Positions 44,500 to 52,412 of a stretch of DNA of 64,000 bases are shown here, piece after piece (the stretch's first letter is position 1; each line of letters begins with the position of its first letter). The stretch lies in contig NZ_QJJQ01000016.1 of the NCBI RefSeq assembly GCF_003201975.1, forward strand, positions 56,968 to 120,967, given 5' to 3'. Under the pieces are notes generated by a model that was not told the DNA's origin, did not search any database, and was given only the letters and a program-made list of their open reading frames with translations. The position numbers were made by a program, and so were the translations under genes. This DNA is from Pseudogracilibacillus auburnensis. GTDB taxonomy: Bacteria; Bacillota; Bacilli; Bacillales; Amphibacillaceae.

Positions 44500-44535
44500 A
44501 ATTCCACCCAGACTTGCTCTATGCTGGGTGGAATT
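44500..44535. terminator. Strong hairpin after the comK remnant
   Basis: Perfect 12-bp inverted repeat AATTCCACCCAG / CTGGGTGGAATT with a 12-base loop. No T run on the plus strand; on the minus strand TATTTACTTTTAC follows. Confidence 0.55.
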
Positions 44536-44637
44536 CAAGATCAATTTTGATCTACAATATCCACAATTCTCAATAAACCGAATATATTTCTTTAAATCAA
44601 CCCTAATTTCATCATATACGACTAAACGCGTACATCG

Positions 44638-44925
44638 CTAGTCTGTAGTATTTTTTAGTCTATCTTCAACAAAACTTCTCAGATCTTTAGCAAATTCACG
44701 AAAATTTTCTAGTGTAAGTTTTTCTACATTCGTCCCTTCGCCAGAGTGTTTTTCAACCGTGCCGTCTTTGAATTGCAACCATAACCTCCAACTATAATCG
44801 TCCACATATGTATCGGGATCTTCAAATGTATAATCTGTCTTCCATTCTTGTCATATTTATGACGATACATATTTTTCTCAAAACGATCAATAACGATGCC
44901 CTTATTATCCGAATTAAACTAGCTA
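44638..44925 (-). pseudogene. Frame-shifted fragment of an unknown gene
   Basis: Two minus-strand frames join into one plausible protein: DNKGIVIDRFEKNMYRHKYDKNG, then after a shift near 44845 TDYTFEDPDTYVDDYSW...LQFKDGTVEKHSGEG and a helical tail LENFREFAKDLRSFVEDRL. No start codon is present upstream of a stop. I do not recognise the family. Confidence 0.5.
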
Positions 44926-44939
44926 CATAAGTCACATAC

Positions 44940-45722
44940 TTATATTTTTATTGGTGCGCGCTTGGTAAGTAGACGAATAAGAATAATCGATACCAAAACG
45001 ATAATAAAAACGAATGGTAAAGCTAAGTTTTCTGGGATATTAGCTAATGCTGTGAAGTTTTGGAATAACGGTATATCAAGCACTAAACGGATCATGGAAT
45101 CTTTAAGTACAATGAGTGCTAGACCAATTGCAATAAAAATAAGTCCTCCGATCACTCCTAGTCGATAGAATGCTGCTCCAATCATCCAGCCAATAATATA
45201 AAACACAAAAATGTGTAAGCTAAACAATGCGAGCGACAGTATCAGATTTGCTTCTGGATTTATAAACGGGGTTAGAATAATAGACTGAATAATTTCTCCG
45301 ATAATATTCCCATCAATGTCAGTAGTTACTTCTTCTACTACCTCTTCCAAAGTATGGTTACGCAACACAATGGAAGTAAAATTGTGCACGATTAGCTTTT
45401 CAAAAAAACTAATCACATAGATTAAGATTGGAATAACAAGGGATAAACCAATACTTGCAAGCACATTGCCAACGAAAAAGTTTTTTCGCGTAATGCCATT
45501 TTCCACGTAATACGGAAGGAAATTTATCGCAATTATTCCGATAACTAACATATAAATATTAGCCGCGATATATCCGCCGCTATAATACGAATCTACATAA
45601 TCAAGGAAAATAAGCCTGAAAATATTAATAAGCAGGAAAATTCCAAGAGCCCAAAATGTCCATGTTAATTGGACATAGAATAAATCTAAGCCTACTTTTG
45701 TATACGATACCGGTTTCTGCAT
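44940..45722 (-). CDS. ABC transporter membrane protein
   Basis: 260 residues with six to seven hydrophobic segments and no other domain, coded one base after the stop of the ATPase gene. It is the membrane part of the GntR-ATPase-permease module, similar in layout to B. subtilis YtrABC-type systems, often induced by cell-wall antibiotics. Substrate unknown. Confidence 0.8.
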   Translation of the reverse strand: MQKPVSYTKVGLDLFYVQLTWTFWALGIFLLINIFRLIFLDYVDSYYSGGYIAANIYMLVIGIIAINFLPYYVENGITRKNFFVGNVLASIGLSLVIPILIYVISFFEKLIVHNFTSIVLRNHTLEEVVEEVTTDIDGNIIGEIIQSIILTPFINPEANLILSLALFSLHIFVFYIIGWMIGAAFYRLGVIGGLIFIAIGLALIVLKDSMIRLVLDIPLFQNFTALANIPENLALPFVFIIVLVSIILIRLLTKRAPIKI

Positions 45723-45723
45723 G

Positions 45724-46590
45724 CTATTCTTCCTCCTTTGTTAGCTGTATAAAAAGATCATGGAGTGAAACTGGATCGACATGAAGTCCTAGTTCTATGG
45801 CACGTACTTGCTCCGCTTCACTTAAATTTCCATAAATCGTGACTGATCTTGTATCTCCTAACTGTTCTTCATTGAGTACCTCTTTCCCCTCAACAAATTC
45901 ATCTACCGCTTGCTTACTTCCTGTTACTGTTACACCTCGAGATACAATCTCGTCATATGGTTCTTTAAGAAGGATTCTTCCTTCCTTAATGATAATCACT
46001 TCATCGAATAGATAATCCATTTCGGAAACAAGATGTGTCGATAAAATAATAATTCGAGGATGCAATTGTTGATCCTTTAGTAGTTCCTTATAAAATATAT
46101 CTCGTGCTGGTGAATCCATTCCAAGATACACTTCATCAAATATTGTAATTGGTGATCGACTTGCTAAACCAACGACAACATTAAATGCAGATTGCTTCCC
46201 CTTCGAAAGTTTCGCTATTGATTTTTTTCCTTCTAATTTAAATTTTCTTATGAGTTCCATCCCATATTCCAAATCAAAATGAGGGCGGTAGCGGTTCATA
46301 TCTTTTAAAATACGTGATGGCGGATCTGTTTCACCAGTATAGTCTTTATCGTACATAAAAGTGATCTCTTGCATCAACCGAGCATTTTCAAAAGGTTCCT
46401 CCCCATTAATTACGATTTGTCCAGATGTTGGCTCACGAAAAGATCCTATCAATGAAAGGAGTGATGTCTTTCCAACTCCATTTCTACCGAGTAATCCATA
46501 TATTTTTGGTTCCTTTATTTCTAAATTTATATCATGTAGTATGTCATCACTTCCATAACTAAGATTAAGATTTATAGCCTTTATATTCAT
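45724..46590 (-). CDS. ABC transporter ATP-binding protein
   Basis: 288 residues. Walker A is GLLGRNGVGKTSLL (33-46), the signature is AKLSKGKQSAFNV (a KG variant of LSGGQ), Walker B is ITIFDEVYLGMD and the H-loop is LSTHLV. The variant signature is usual for the YtrB-like subgroup. Its start overlaps the gntR stop by four bases (ATGA type), so the two are translationally coupled. Confidence 0.9.
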   Translation of the reverse strand: MNIKAINLNLSYGSDDILHDINLEIKEPKIYGLLGRNGVGKTSLLSLIGSFREPTSGQIVINGEEPFENARLMQEITFMYDKDYTGETDPPSRILKDMNRYRPHFDLEYGMELIRKFKLEGKKSIAKLSKGKQSAFNVVVGLASRSPITIFDEVYLGMDSPARDIFYKELLKDQQLHPRIIILSTHLVSEMDYLFDEVIIIKEGRILLKEPYDEIVSRGVTVTGSKQAVDEFVEGKEVLNEEQLGDTRSVTIYGNLSEAEQVRAIELGLHVDPVSLHDLFIQLTKEEE

Positions 46591-46964
46591 TGCTTTTCAC
46601 TCCTTTTCACTTTGTAAATATAAGTCATGATTTCCTCTACAGTAATCTCTAATTTATTGGCCTCTTGTACAAGGGTGACGATATGATCTTCAATAAACGA
46701 TTCACGACGATTATGGAGTAATTTTTCCCTAGCTCCCTCTGCTACAAACATTCCAATACCTCTTTTCTTATAAAGTATTCCTTCTTCTACAAGCTGGTTT
46801 ATTCCTTTCGAAACTGTTGCATGATTGATTTTATAAAAATTAACAAGCTGATTTGTAGAAGGTGCCTGATCGTCTTCTTTCAATTGTTTATTAATAATCT
46901 GGTCTTCGATAAGCTCACGAATTTGAATATAGATTGGTTTATCCGCATTAAAAACACTTTTCAT
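46587..46964 (-). CDS. GntR family repressor, YtrA subfamily
   Basis: 125 residues: winged HTH at about 10-75 (PIYIQIRELIEDQIINKQLKEDDQAPSTNQLVNFYKINHATVSKGINQLVEEG) and a short helical tail, the YtrA layout with no large effector domain. ATG 46962-46964 is preferred: AAAGGAGGG lies seven bases upstream. It should repress its own operon through the 28-bp palindrome at 46999-47026. Confidence 0.9.
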   Translation of the reverse strand: MKSVFNADKPIYIQIRELIEDQIINKQLKEDDQAPSTNQLVNFYKINHATVSKGINQLVEEGILYKKRGIGMFVAEGAREKLLHNRRESFIEDHIVTLVQEANKLEITVEEIMTYIYKVKRSEKQ

Positions 46965-46998
46965 TGAACGGCCCTCCTTTTTAAGGTCATCCACTATA

Positions 46999-47026
46999 AC
47001 GGTTATATACTTATGTGTATAACCGT
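46999..47026. promoter_or_regulatory. 28-bp palindromic operator for the GntR repressor
   Basis: ACGGTTATA / TATAACCGT arms with AC-TTAT-GT between give a nearly complete 28-bp palindrome, 35 bp upstream of the gntR start. A TTGACA (minus, 47045-47050) lies just upstream. Spacing fits YtrA-type operators. Confidence 0.7.
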
Positions 47027-47189
47027 AACAGTTAATGTTTTAACTGTCAATATACTTTTATAAATTTAAGGAAAAAATTTTGAGATTGGGTAGGTGGAAG
47101 AAAAATAGAAATGGTAAAAAATAAAGCTCCGATGCTTGATGTTAAAGAGAAGTTTGATAAAGAAACTTGAGAAATTATGAAAGAATTAA

Positions 47190-47228
47190 AAATGCCCTAG
47201 AAGAAAGTTCTAACCCTCTAGAGCATTT
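47190..47228 (+). terminator. Hairpin with AAATGC/GCATTT ends
   Basis: AAATGC-CTAGA / TCTAG-GCATTT with one mismatch, directly behind the eroded small frame at 47111. Weak T run. Confidence 0.4.
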
Positions 47229-47400
47229 ATCATTTATTAAAAATACTGACTGTTACTTTCTTCCCCTACTTCGATAAATTTATCTGGTTCATATTATTTG
47301 AATAAACTCAACCTGTTTACTTACTGTCCACGGGGAAAGGAATATTATGGAGGAAAGGATCTTATATTCTTGTTTAAAATAAACGCATCATTCTTACATA

Positions 47401-47442
47401 AAAAGCTGTGAGCCATCGAAGAATATATTACTCACGGCTTTT
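47401..47442 (-). terminator. Terminator of the heme-uptake operon
   Basis: AAAAGCTGTGAG / CTCACGGCTTTT (one G-U pair) with the minus strand running on as TTTTTATG; 50 bp past the ferrochelatase-like stop. Confidence 0.8.
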
Positions 47443-47491
47443 AAATTATAACTACACATCGCTAATCCACTATTATATACAGTCCACGTTA

Positions 47492-48409
47492 TTATGAAGG
47501 CTGTTTTATTTTTTCTAAAATATGATTCGTTAACACTTCCATAAAATCATCACTGTCATTTAAATATTCTGTTTGAACAAATTCCATCCCTAATAAATGA
47601 GCAAGACGCATGCCATCACGACCTACTTCTTGAATCGCTTCAGCATTTTTGATAATCGATAAAAGTTCACAAATGACAACCGCTTTCTTTCCTTCTTTTG
47701 CTAAACTTCGAATCACATCTAAAATATCTGGCTCAAGCCACGCCTCACCGGGACTAGCACTACGATAAGCAAGGCGATATGATCGATACGGAACTCTCTT
47801 GATTACTTCACTGGCCAAATATTCATATTGCCAGATAAAGTCTTGCTGCGTTGTATGATCACCAGGCATACTATGAGAAGTAAAAACGATCTCCGTATCC
47901 TCTTGTATGTTTTCCGGTAGCCAAACTATCGCATCGTTTAGTCGATCAGCTAAAAGATGAATAAACGATACAGTGCTATAAAGAACCGGAATATTTGTTA
48001 CTGATACACGTTCCCTTTCATGTTTATTCAACGCTTTTACAACTGTTCGTTCATAAACACGTGTACCGGTTTTCGAATATAGCGGAGTTAGGGGGACAGT
48101 ATATATTTTGCTAACCCTATCCTTTACACATTGTTCTACAGCATCTTCTATAAATGGGTACGTATGTTTATTTGCGATATAGTATTTCCACTCTTCCTTC
48201 GTTTCTTGTTTTAGTCGCCGACTAAGCGAGCGACCAATCCGCTTTGTAGTAGAGGCTAACGGATCACATGTACCAATTGATTGAAATAAGTGATATCCCT
48301 TTTCCATCATTTTTTCTGACACATTCCCATATGTTAAATGTTCATAAAAAGCAGCAATATCATCCATCGAACGAATCGTACCGTAACTAAATAAAATTAA
48401 CCCATTCAT
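47492..48409 (-). CDS. Ferrochelatase-like protein (HemH/CpfC family)
   Basis: A 305-residue chelatase: GLILFSYGTIRSMDDIAAFYEHL at the start, FTSHSMPGD (catalytic His of the family's SAHSLP motif, near 176) and YRLAYRSASPGEAWLEPDI, matching the AxQSxxGxxxWLxPD segment. HemH inserts Fe2+ into porphyrin. ATG 48407-48409 follows AAAAGGAG by seven bases and begins five bases after the binding-protein stop. As last cistron of a heme/iron-chelate importer it might load or, in reverse, strip iron from imported porphyrin; the usual hemE-hemY neighbours are absent. Confidence 0.78.
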   Translation of the reverse strand: MNGLILFSYGTIRSMDDIAAFYEHLTYGNVSEKMMEKGYHLFQSIGTCDPLASTTKRIGRSLSRRLKQETKEEWKYYIANKHTYPFIEDAVEQCVKDRVSKIYTVPLTPLYSKTGTRVYERTVVKALNKHERERVSVTNIPVLYSTVSFIHLLADRLNDAIVWLPENIQEDTEIVFTSHSMPGDHTTQQDFIWQYEYLASEVIKRVPYRSYRLAYRSASPGEAWLEPDILDVIRSLAKEGKKAVVICELLSIIKNAEAIQEVGRDGMRLAHLLGMEFVQTEYLNDSDDFMEVLTNHILEKIKQPS

Positions 48410-48413
48410 CCAA

Positions 48414-49418
48414 CTACTCCTTTTCTTCATAAATCCAGTCAGCCATAAGTCGCAATCCTTCAATCACTTGTGTATTTGGATTCATTAAATATTTCACTTC
48501 CAATACCTTAAGATTGTCATTTTTTACTGCTTGTAAAGAATCCCACCCCGGACTATTGATCAATTCCTCATGGGCTTCTTCGCCATTCCCTTGAAAATCA
48601 AGTAGAAAAATATAGTCAGGATCCATCTTCATCACTTGTTCAACCGATGCTTTAACACTATGCTCCAGACCAATGGAATCAACTGCTGGAATAGCGCCTG
48701 CAAGTTGAATTAAGTCATATGAAATATTCCCTGGTCCCATCATAAATGGTCCTGTACCTGGGCCAACTTCAGATAAAACGAGCACACTTGGCGGATCAAC
48801 ATTTTCTGGAATATTTTGTTGTATAGATGCAATTTCTTCTTCCATTTTTGCGACAAGTTCTTTAGCCTTTTCCTCTTCTCCAATTGCTTTACCGATTATC
48901 GAGATGTTAGTAAGAAAATCTTCCAATGTTCCCATTGTTGAAAAAGACATGATTGGTACATCCACTTGACTTAAAATAGTGTCCGCATCCTCTTCCTGTC
49001 CATGCATTTTCGTTAATAATAATAGGTCTGCATCGTAAGATAATATCTCTTCAGGGTCGATATTAACAGCAGAAGCGATTCGATTCGAAATATCTTTAGC
49101 CTTTTCTGACTTTGTAGATAAATATGCATCATCAACTCCTCGTGTAATCGCTGCTATATTTTCGGTCTCTGTAAGCTCTAAAACAATTTCTGCAACGTCT
49201 AGTGACATTGGAATTATATTTTCTGGCTTCTTTTCAATCGTTATACTTTTTCCATCCACTCCCACTGTAACAGGAAAATTAGTTTCATCCTTTTCTTCTA
49301 CCCCCACTTTTTTTTCACTATCTTTATCGACAGGTTCTGAAATTCCTTCATTTGTACATCCCGCTGCTACTAATAAGATCCCTAATAAACAAGGGATCCA
49401 CATTCTTTTTATCTCCAT
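48414..49418 (-). CDS. Heme/iron-chelate ABC transporter substrate-binding lipoprotein
   Basis: 334 residues; lipoprotein signal GILLVAAGCTNEG (Cys about 21), then a Periplas_BP_2 (BtuF/HmuT-like) domain: PENIIPMSLDVAEIVLELTETENIAAITRGVDD, NIDPEEILSYDADLLLL and MKMDPDYIFLLDF. Members bind heme, cobalamin or ferric siderophores. The ATG overlaps the ATPase stop. Heme is favoured by the ferrochelatase-like gene that follows. Confidence 0.85.
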   Translation of the reverse strand: MEIKRMWIPCLLGILLVAAGCTNEGISEPVDKDSEKKVGVEEKDETNFPVTVGVDGKSITIEKKPENIIPMSLDVAEIVLELTETENIAAITRGVDDAYLSTKSEKAKDISNRIASAVNIDPEEILSYDADLLLLTKMHGQEEDADTILSQVDVPIMSFSTMGTLEDFLTNISIIGKAIGEEEKAKELVAKMEEEIASIQQNIPENVDPPSVLVLSEVGPGTGPFMMGPGNISYDLIQLAGAIPAVDSIGLEHSVKASVEQVMKMDPDYIFLLDFQGNGEEAHEELINSPGWDSLQAVKNDNLKVLEVKYLMNPNTQVIEGLRLMADWIYEEKE

Positions 49419-50209
49419 ATTTCCTTCCTCTTTCTATTGATTAGTGGTGTAACTGTCATGGAATTCGTTACATAATCTTTTCGAACTTTTGTATGTACAC
49501 CATACGTTTGTTGCAAAATATCCTCTTGGAGCACCTCTTCTGGAGAACCCAAGAGTTTCACTTCCCCTTTTTTGAGTAATAAAAGCTTCGTACAATAACG
49601 GGCAGCTAAATTTAAATCGTGCAATACCATCATAATTGTTTTTCCTTTGTCACCTAGACGCTTCAATAAGGATAAAACTTGAAGCTGAAAATAAATATCT
49701 AACGCAGAAATAGGTTCATCAAGTATAATCAAAGGCGTATCTTGCGCCAATGCCTTCGCAAGTAAAACAAGTTGGCGTTGTCCACCGGATAAACGTAAAA
49801 TAGAGCTTTCCGCTAAATGCCATGTATTCGTTTGCATCATCGCATTTTTCATAGCAAAAAAATCCTCCTCCATCCTCGTTTCAAATCGAGAACGATGCAC
49901 GTGTCGTCCCATATATACAACCTCTTTCGCCTTAAAGTCGAAATCAATAAACGTATCTTGCGGCACATAGCTTAATAGTTTAGCTAATTCCTTTTGACGA
50001 TACGATTGTATATCTTGACCAAAAATGCGAATAGTGCCATTCGTTATGTGATGTAGCGTTGCAATTGTTTTTAATAACGTTGATTTTCCGCTTCCATTCG
50101 GACCGATTAAACCAATAATTTCACCTTGTTGAACAGAAAATTGTATACGTTGCAAAATCGATTTTTGTTGAATAGAAACGTGAAGATCTTCTACTTCCAT
50201 CACATTCAT
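49409..50209 (-). CDS. FecE/HmuV-type ABC transporter ATP-binding protein
   Basis: 266 residues: Walker A GLIGPNGSGKSTLLKT, Q-loop YVPQDT, signature RLSGGQRQLVLLAKALAQ, Walker B PLIILDEPISALD and switch MMVLHDLNLAARYC. ATG 50207-50209 overlaps the permease stop (ATGA) and follows AAGGGGTGAG, so the gene does not start at the more upstream in-frame codon. Confidence 0.92.
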   Translation of the reverse strand: MNVMEVEDLHVSIQQKSILQRIQFSVQQGEIIGLIGPNGSGKSTLLKTIATLHHITNGTIRIFGQDIQSYRQKELAKLLSYVPQDTFIDFDFKAKEVVYMGRHVHRSRFETRMEEDFFAMKNAMMQTNTWHLAESSILRLSGGQRQLVLLAKALAQDTPLIILDEPISALDIYFQLQVLSLLKRLGDKGKTIMMVLHDLNLAARYCTKLLLLKKGEVKLLGSPEEVLQEDILQQTYGVHTKVRKDYVTNSMTVTPLINRKRKEIWR

Positions 50210-51249
50210 GCGCTCACCCCTTGATTCGAACGTAAAATTAAAAAAATAAAAACCGGGGCACCGATAATGGCACAAACAACACCAACTTGTAATGTAATTG
50301 GCTCCAGAAGCATTCGTGAAACTAAATCAGCTAAAACAAGAAAAATTGCTCCACCAAAAATGCTTGCGGGTAATAGCAATTGATGATCTGGGCCAAGAAC
50401 AAGTCGTAATATATGGGGAACGACTAATCCAACAAAACCAATCACTCCACTAACCGCTACAGCTGAACCAGTCATTAATGCAGTTAATAGCAAGATAAAG
50501 TTTCTCGTTAACCGTATATTTATACCAGATGTTTTCGCATGTTCTTCCCCAAGTAACATTACATTCAACTCTCTCCCAAATATCGTTAAAACGACTGCAC
50601 CAACAACGATCGGAAATACAATGATCAAAGCATGCTCCCATGTTCTCGCTTCAAGCCCACCTTGCAACCAATAAACGATACTCCTTAACTCTTGTTCATT
50701 TTTTGAAATTGCAATAAAAACATTCATAAGTGCAGAGAAAAATGCATTCATCCCAATGCCCAACAAAAGGAGTGTTACGACACTATTTTTTTTACTAACT
50801 TTCCAAACTAGTAAAATAATCCCTAGGGAAACAATCGCCCCAACAAAGGCAGAACCCGGAAGAAACCAAGGACTTACAGAAGACCAGCCGAAAAAAATCG
50901 CACAAACAGCGCCGAGAGCTGCTCCACTGGAAACACCAATAAATCCAGGTTCAATAAGCGGATTTCGAAATAACCCTTGCATGGCAACGCCACAAATGGA
51001 TAGAGCGCTCCCGACTAATGCGGCCACAAGCACTCGAGGGAGCCTTACTTCGGTGATTACTGTCCACGCTTGTTCCGAATACGTTGTTTGTATTGGAATT
51101 TGAATCTTTTTCATTAAGATAAGTGCTGTTTGTTTAAAAGGGATTGTAATTGGACCAATAGAAATTGCTAATATGATCGAAAATACTAATGTTATAGAAA
51201 GTAATAATAAAACTATGAAATGACGTTGACAAAAGTGATTCATCCACAT
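50206..51249 (-). CDS. FecCD-family ABC transporter permease
   Basis: 347 residues, about ten membrane helices, of the BtuC/FecCD family: RLPRVLVAALVGSALSICGVAMQGLFRNPL, GVSSGAALGAV, and GFVGLVVPHILRLVLGPDHQLLLPAS, all diagnostic. A single homodimeric permease serves the importer. First gene of the operon, read from the promoter at 51342-51370. Confidence 0.92.
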   Translation of the reverse strand: MWMNHFCQRHFIVLLLLSITLVFSIILAISIGPITIPFKQTALILMKKIQIPIQTTYSEQAWTVITEVRLPRVLVAALVGSALSICGVAMQGLFRNPLIEPGFIGVSSGAALGAVCAIFFGWSSVSPWFLPGSAFVGAIVSLGIILLVWKVSKKNSVVTLLLLGIGMNAFFSALMNVFIAISKNEQELRSIVYWLQGGLEARTWEHALIIVFPIVVGAVVLTIFGRELNVMLLGEEHAKTSGINIRLTRNFILLLTALMTGSAVAVSGVIGFVGLVVPHILRLVLGPDHQLLLPASIFGGAIFLVLADLVSRMLLEPITLQVGVVCAIIGAPVFIFLILRSNQGVSA

Positions 51250-51318
51250 TCCCCCATATGTCTATATACCGTTTTGTTCAATGGCAATTTATTATTAAAA
51301 CAAAAATATTTTGCCTTC

Positions 51319-51336
51319 GGTAAACAATTGTTCACC
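51319..51336. promoter_or_regulatory. 18-bp palindrome at the heme-uptake transcription start
   Basis: GGTAAACAATTGTTCACC is palindromic except for one position pair and covers the expected +1 of the operon. It does not look like a Fur box (TGATAATNATTATCA). Confidence 0.5.
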
Positions 51337-51341
51337 TATAC

Positions 51342-51370
51342 ATAATAGTCAATTTAATTTTTGTTGTCAA
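51342..51370 (-). promoter_or_regulatory. Sigma-A promoter of the heme-uptake operon
   Basis: Minus strand TTGACA (51365-51370), a 17-base spacer and TATTAT (51342-51347). Confidence 0.7.
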
Positions 51371-51512
51371 TAGGGAATTCTATTTTTTAAATATGTTCCT
51401 ATTTCATCTTCTTTTCGGATGAATTCTAGGAAAAAATAGTCTATTAATAAATTTTAGTTAACTAAAAAAGATAAAAGTGACTAGAAAAGCTAAGTTTTAT
51501 AAATAAAAAATC

Positions 51513-51546
51513 CTCCATCTTCTATATAAATATATAGAAGATGGAG
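51513..51546 (-). terminator. 34-bp perfect palindromic terminator
   Basis: Two 16-base arms (CTCCATCTTCTATATA and its complement) with a two-base loop; the minus strand continues GATTTTTTATTTAT. It serves as a back-up end of the homogentisate cluster. Confidence 0.75.
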
Positions 51547-51870
51547 ACAATTGTGCGATGAAAAATAAATAAAAATCAGATAAATAATATTTAATAATAG
51601 ATTTTACTCATATGTGATACCAAAACGTTCATTCAACATCTTAGTATCCTATAAACTTAAGAAGTTCAGGGGCTCCAACTGTTCTGCCTGGATGTAGTAC
51701 CATCAAATGAATGAAAGTTATAGTAGTATTGACGCTCCTTCTGATGTGAATTCACGATATGTACTAAAGGATGTTCCGATGGGATTAGTACCATCCTTTC
51801 TTCCAGATTTTCATTCTCGTCTATACCAAGTAAATTCTTGCGATCGTTAATATTCACTAGTTTGAATTAT
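51547..51870. other. Gene-free interval between two terminators
   Basis: A 63-codon minus-strand GTG frame (51666-51857, with SEHPLVHIVNSHQKERQYYYNF) exists but sits downstream of a terminator, lacks a ribosome site, and resembles no family I know; it may be a remnant. Confidence 0.3.
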
Positions 51871-51914
51871 AAAATCCCACCTACAATCAAACGATCGATT
51901 GTAAGTAGGATTTT
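51871..51914 (-). terminator. Terminator of the homogentisate cluster
   Basis: AAAATCC-A-C-TACAATC / GATTGTA-GTAGGATTTT hairpin immediately after the flavin reductase stop codon, with T-rich ends on both strands. Confidence 0.75.
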
Positions 51915-51916
51915 TA

Positions 51917-52390
51917 CTAAACTGATACCGGTGTTAATGTTTCATATTTTCCTTGATTGAAAAGTAGTGGATTTCCTTCATTAACTGTTAAGTGTTTTAC
52001 TTTCCCCACGAATAAAGTATGATCTCCTTGAACTACTATGTCATACACATCGCATACAATACTTGTAAGTGACCCTTCGATTACTGGTATTTCGTGTGAA
52101 AAGTTAAACGCTACTTCTTTGTCTTCTTTCAATTGGCCAGCAAATTGTTTGGAAATGTCAACTTGATTGTCTGCAAGGACGTTAACAGAGAATTTACTAG
52201 ATTGTTCTATGATAGATTTCATGTTTGCTCTATTATCTACAGATATTAAGATAAGTTTAGGATCTAAGGAAACTGACATAAATGCGTTTGCTGTCATACC
52301 TCTTAATTCTCCACTTTCGTTTTCTGATAGGATTACCGTAACACCAGTAGCAAATTTCCCCATTGCTATACGCATTAATTTATCGTCCAA
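51917..52390 (-). CDS. Flavin reductase (HpaC-like)
   Basis: 157 residues of the flavin reductase-like domain family: MGKFATGVTVILSENESGELRGMTANAFMSVSLDPKLILISVDNRA and the C-terminal HTLFVGKVKHLTVNEGNPLLFNQGKY. It reduces FMN or FAD with NAD(P)H for a two-component aromatic monooxygenase. Encoded 22 bp after hmgA and last in the cluster; its oxygenase partner is not next to it, though the luciferase-like enzyme at 59311 is a candidate. Confidence 0.88.
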   Translation of the reverse strand: MDDKLMRIAMGKFATGVTVILSENESGELRGMTANAFMSVSLDPKLILISVDNRANMKSIIEQSSKFSVNVLADNQVDISKQFAGQLKEDKEVAFNFSHEIPVIEGSLTSIVCDVYDIVVQGDHTLFVGKVKHLTVNEGNPLLFNQGKYETLTPVSV

Positions 52391-52412
52391 TTTTGTCTCT
52401 CCTTCCTGCTTT

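Larger units (their letters stand above)
47027..47491. other. Gene-poor interval
   Basis: A short plus-strand frame (from 47111) reads MVKNKAPMLDVKEKFDKET before a stop, then EIMKELKMP; it looks like an eroded small gene. The interval otherwise holds two hairpins listed separately. Confidence 0.35.

Noticed and set aside
47039..47052. TTAACTGTCAAT before gntR, similar to the ort operator half
   Set aside because: The partner half-site at the 22-base spacing is missing; similarity comes from TTGACAGTTAA at a -35 box.
51666..51857. 63-codon minus-strand GTG frame
   Set aside because: Lies after the terminator of the homogentisate cluster, no ribosome site, no family recognised.
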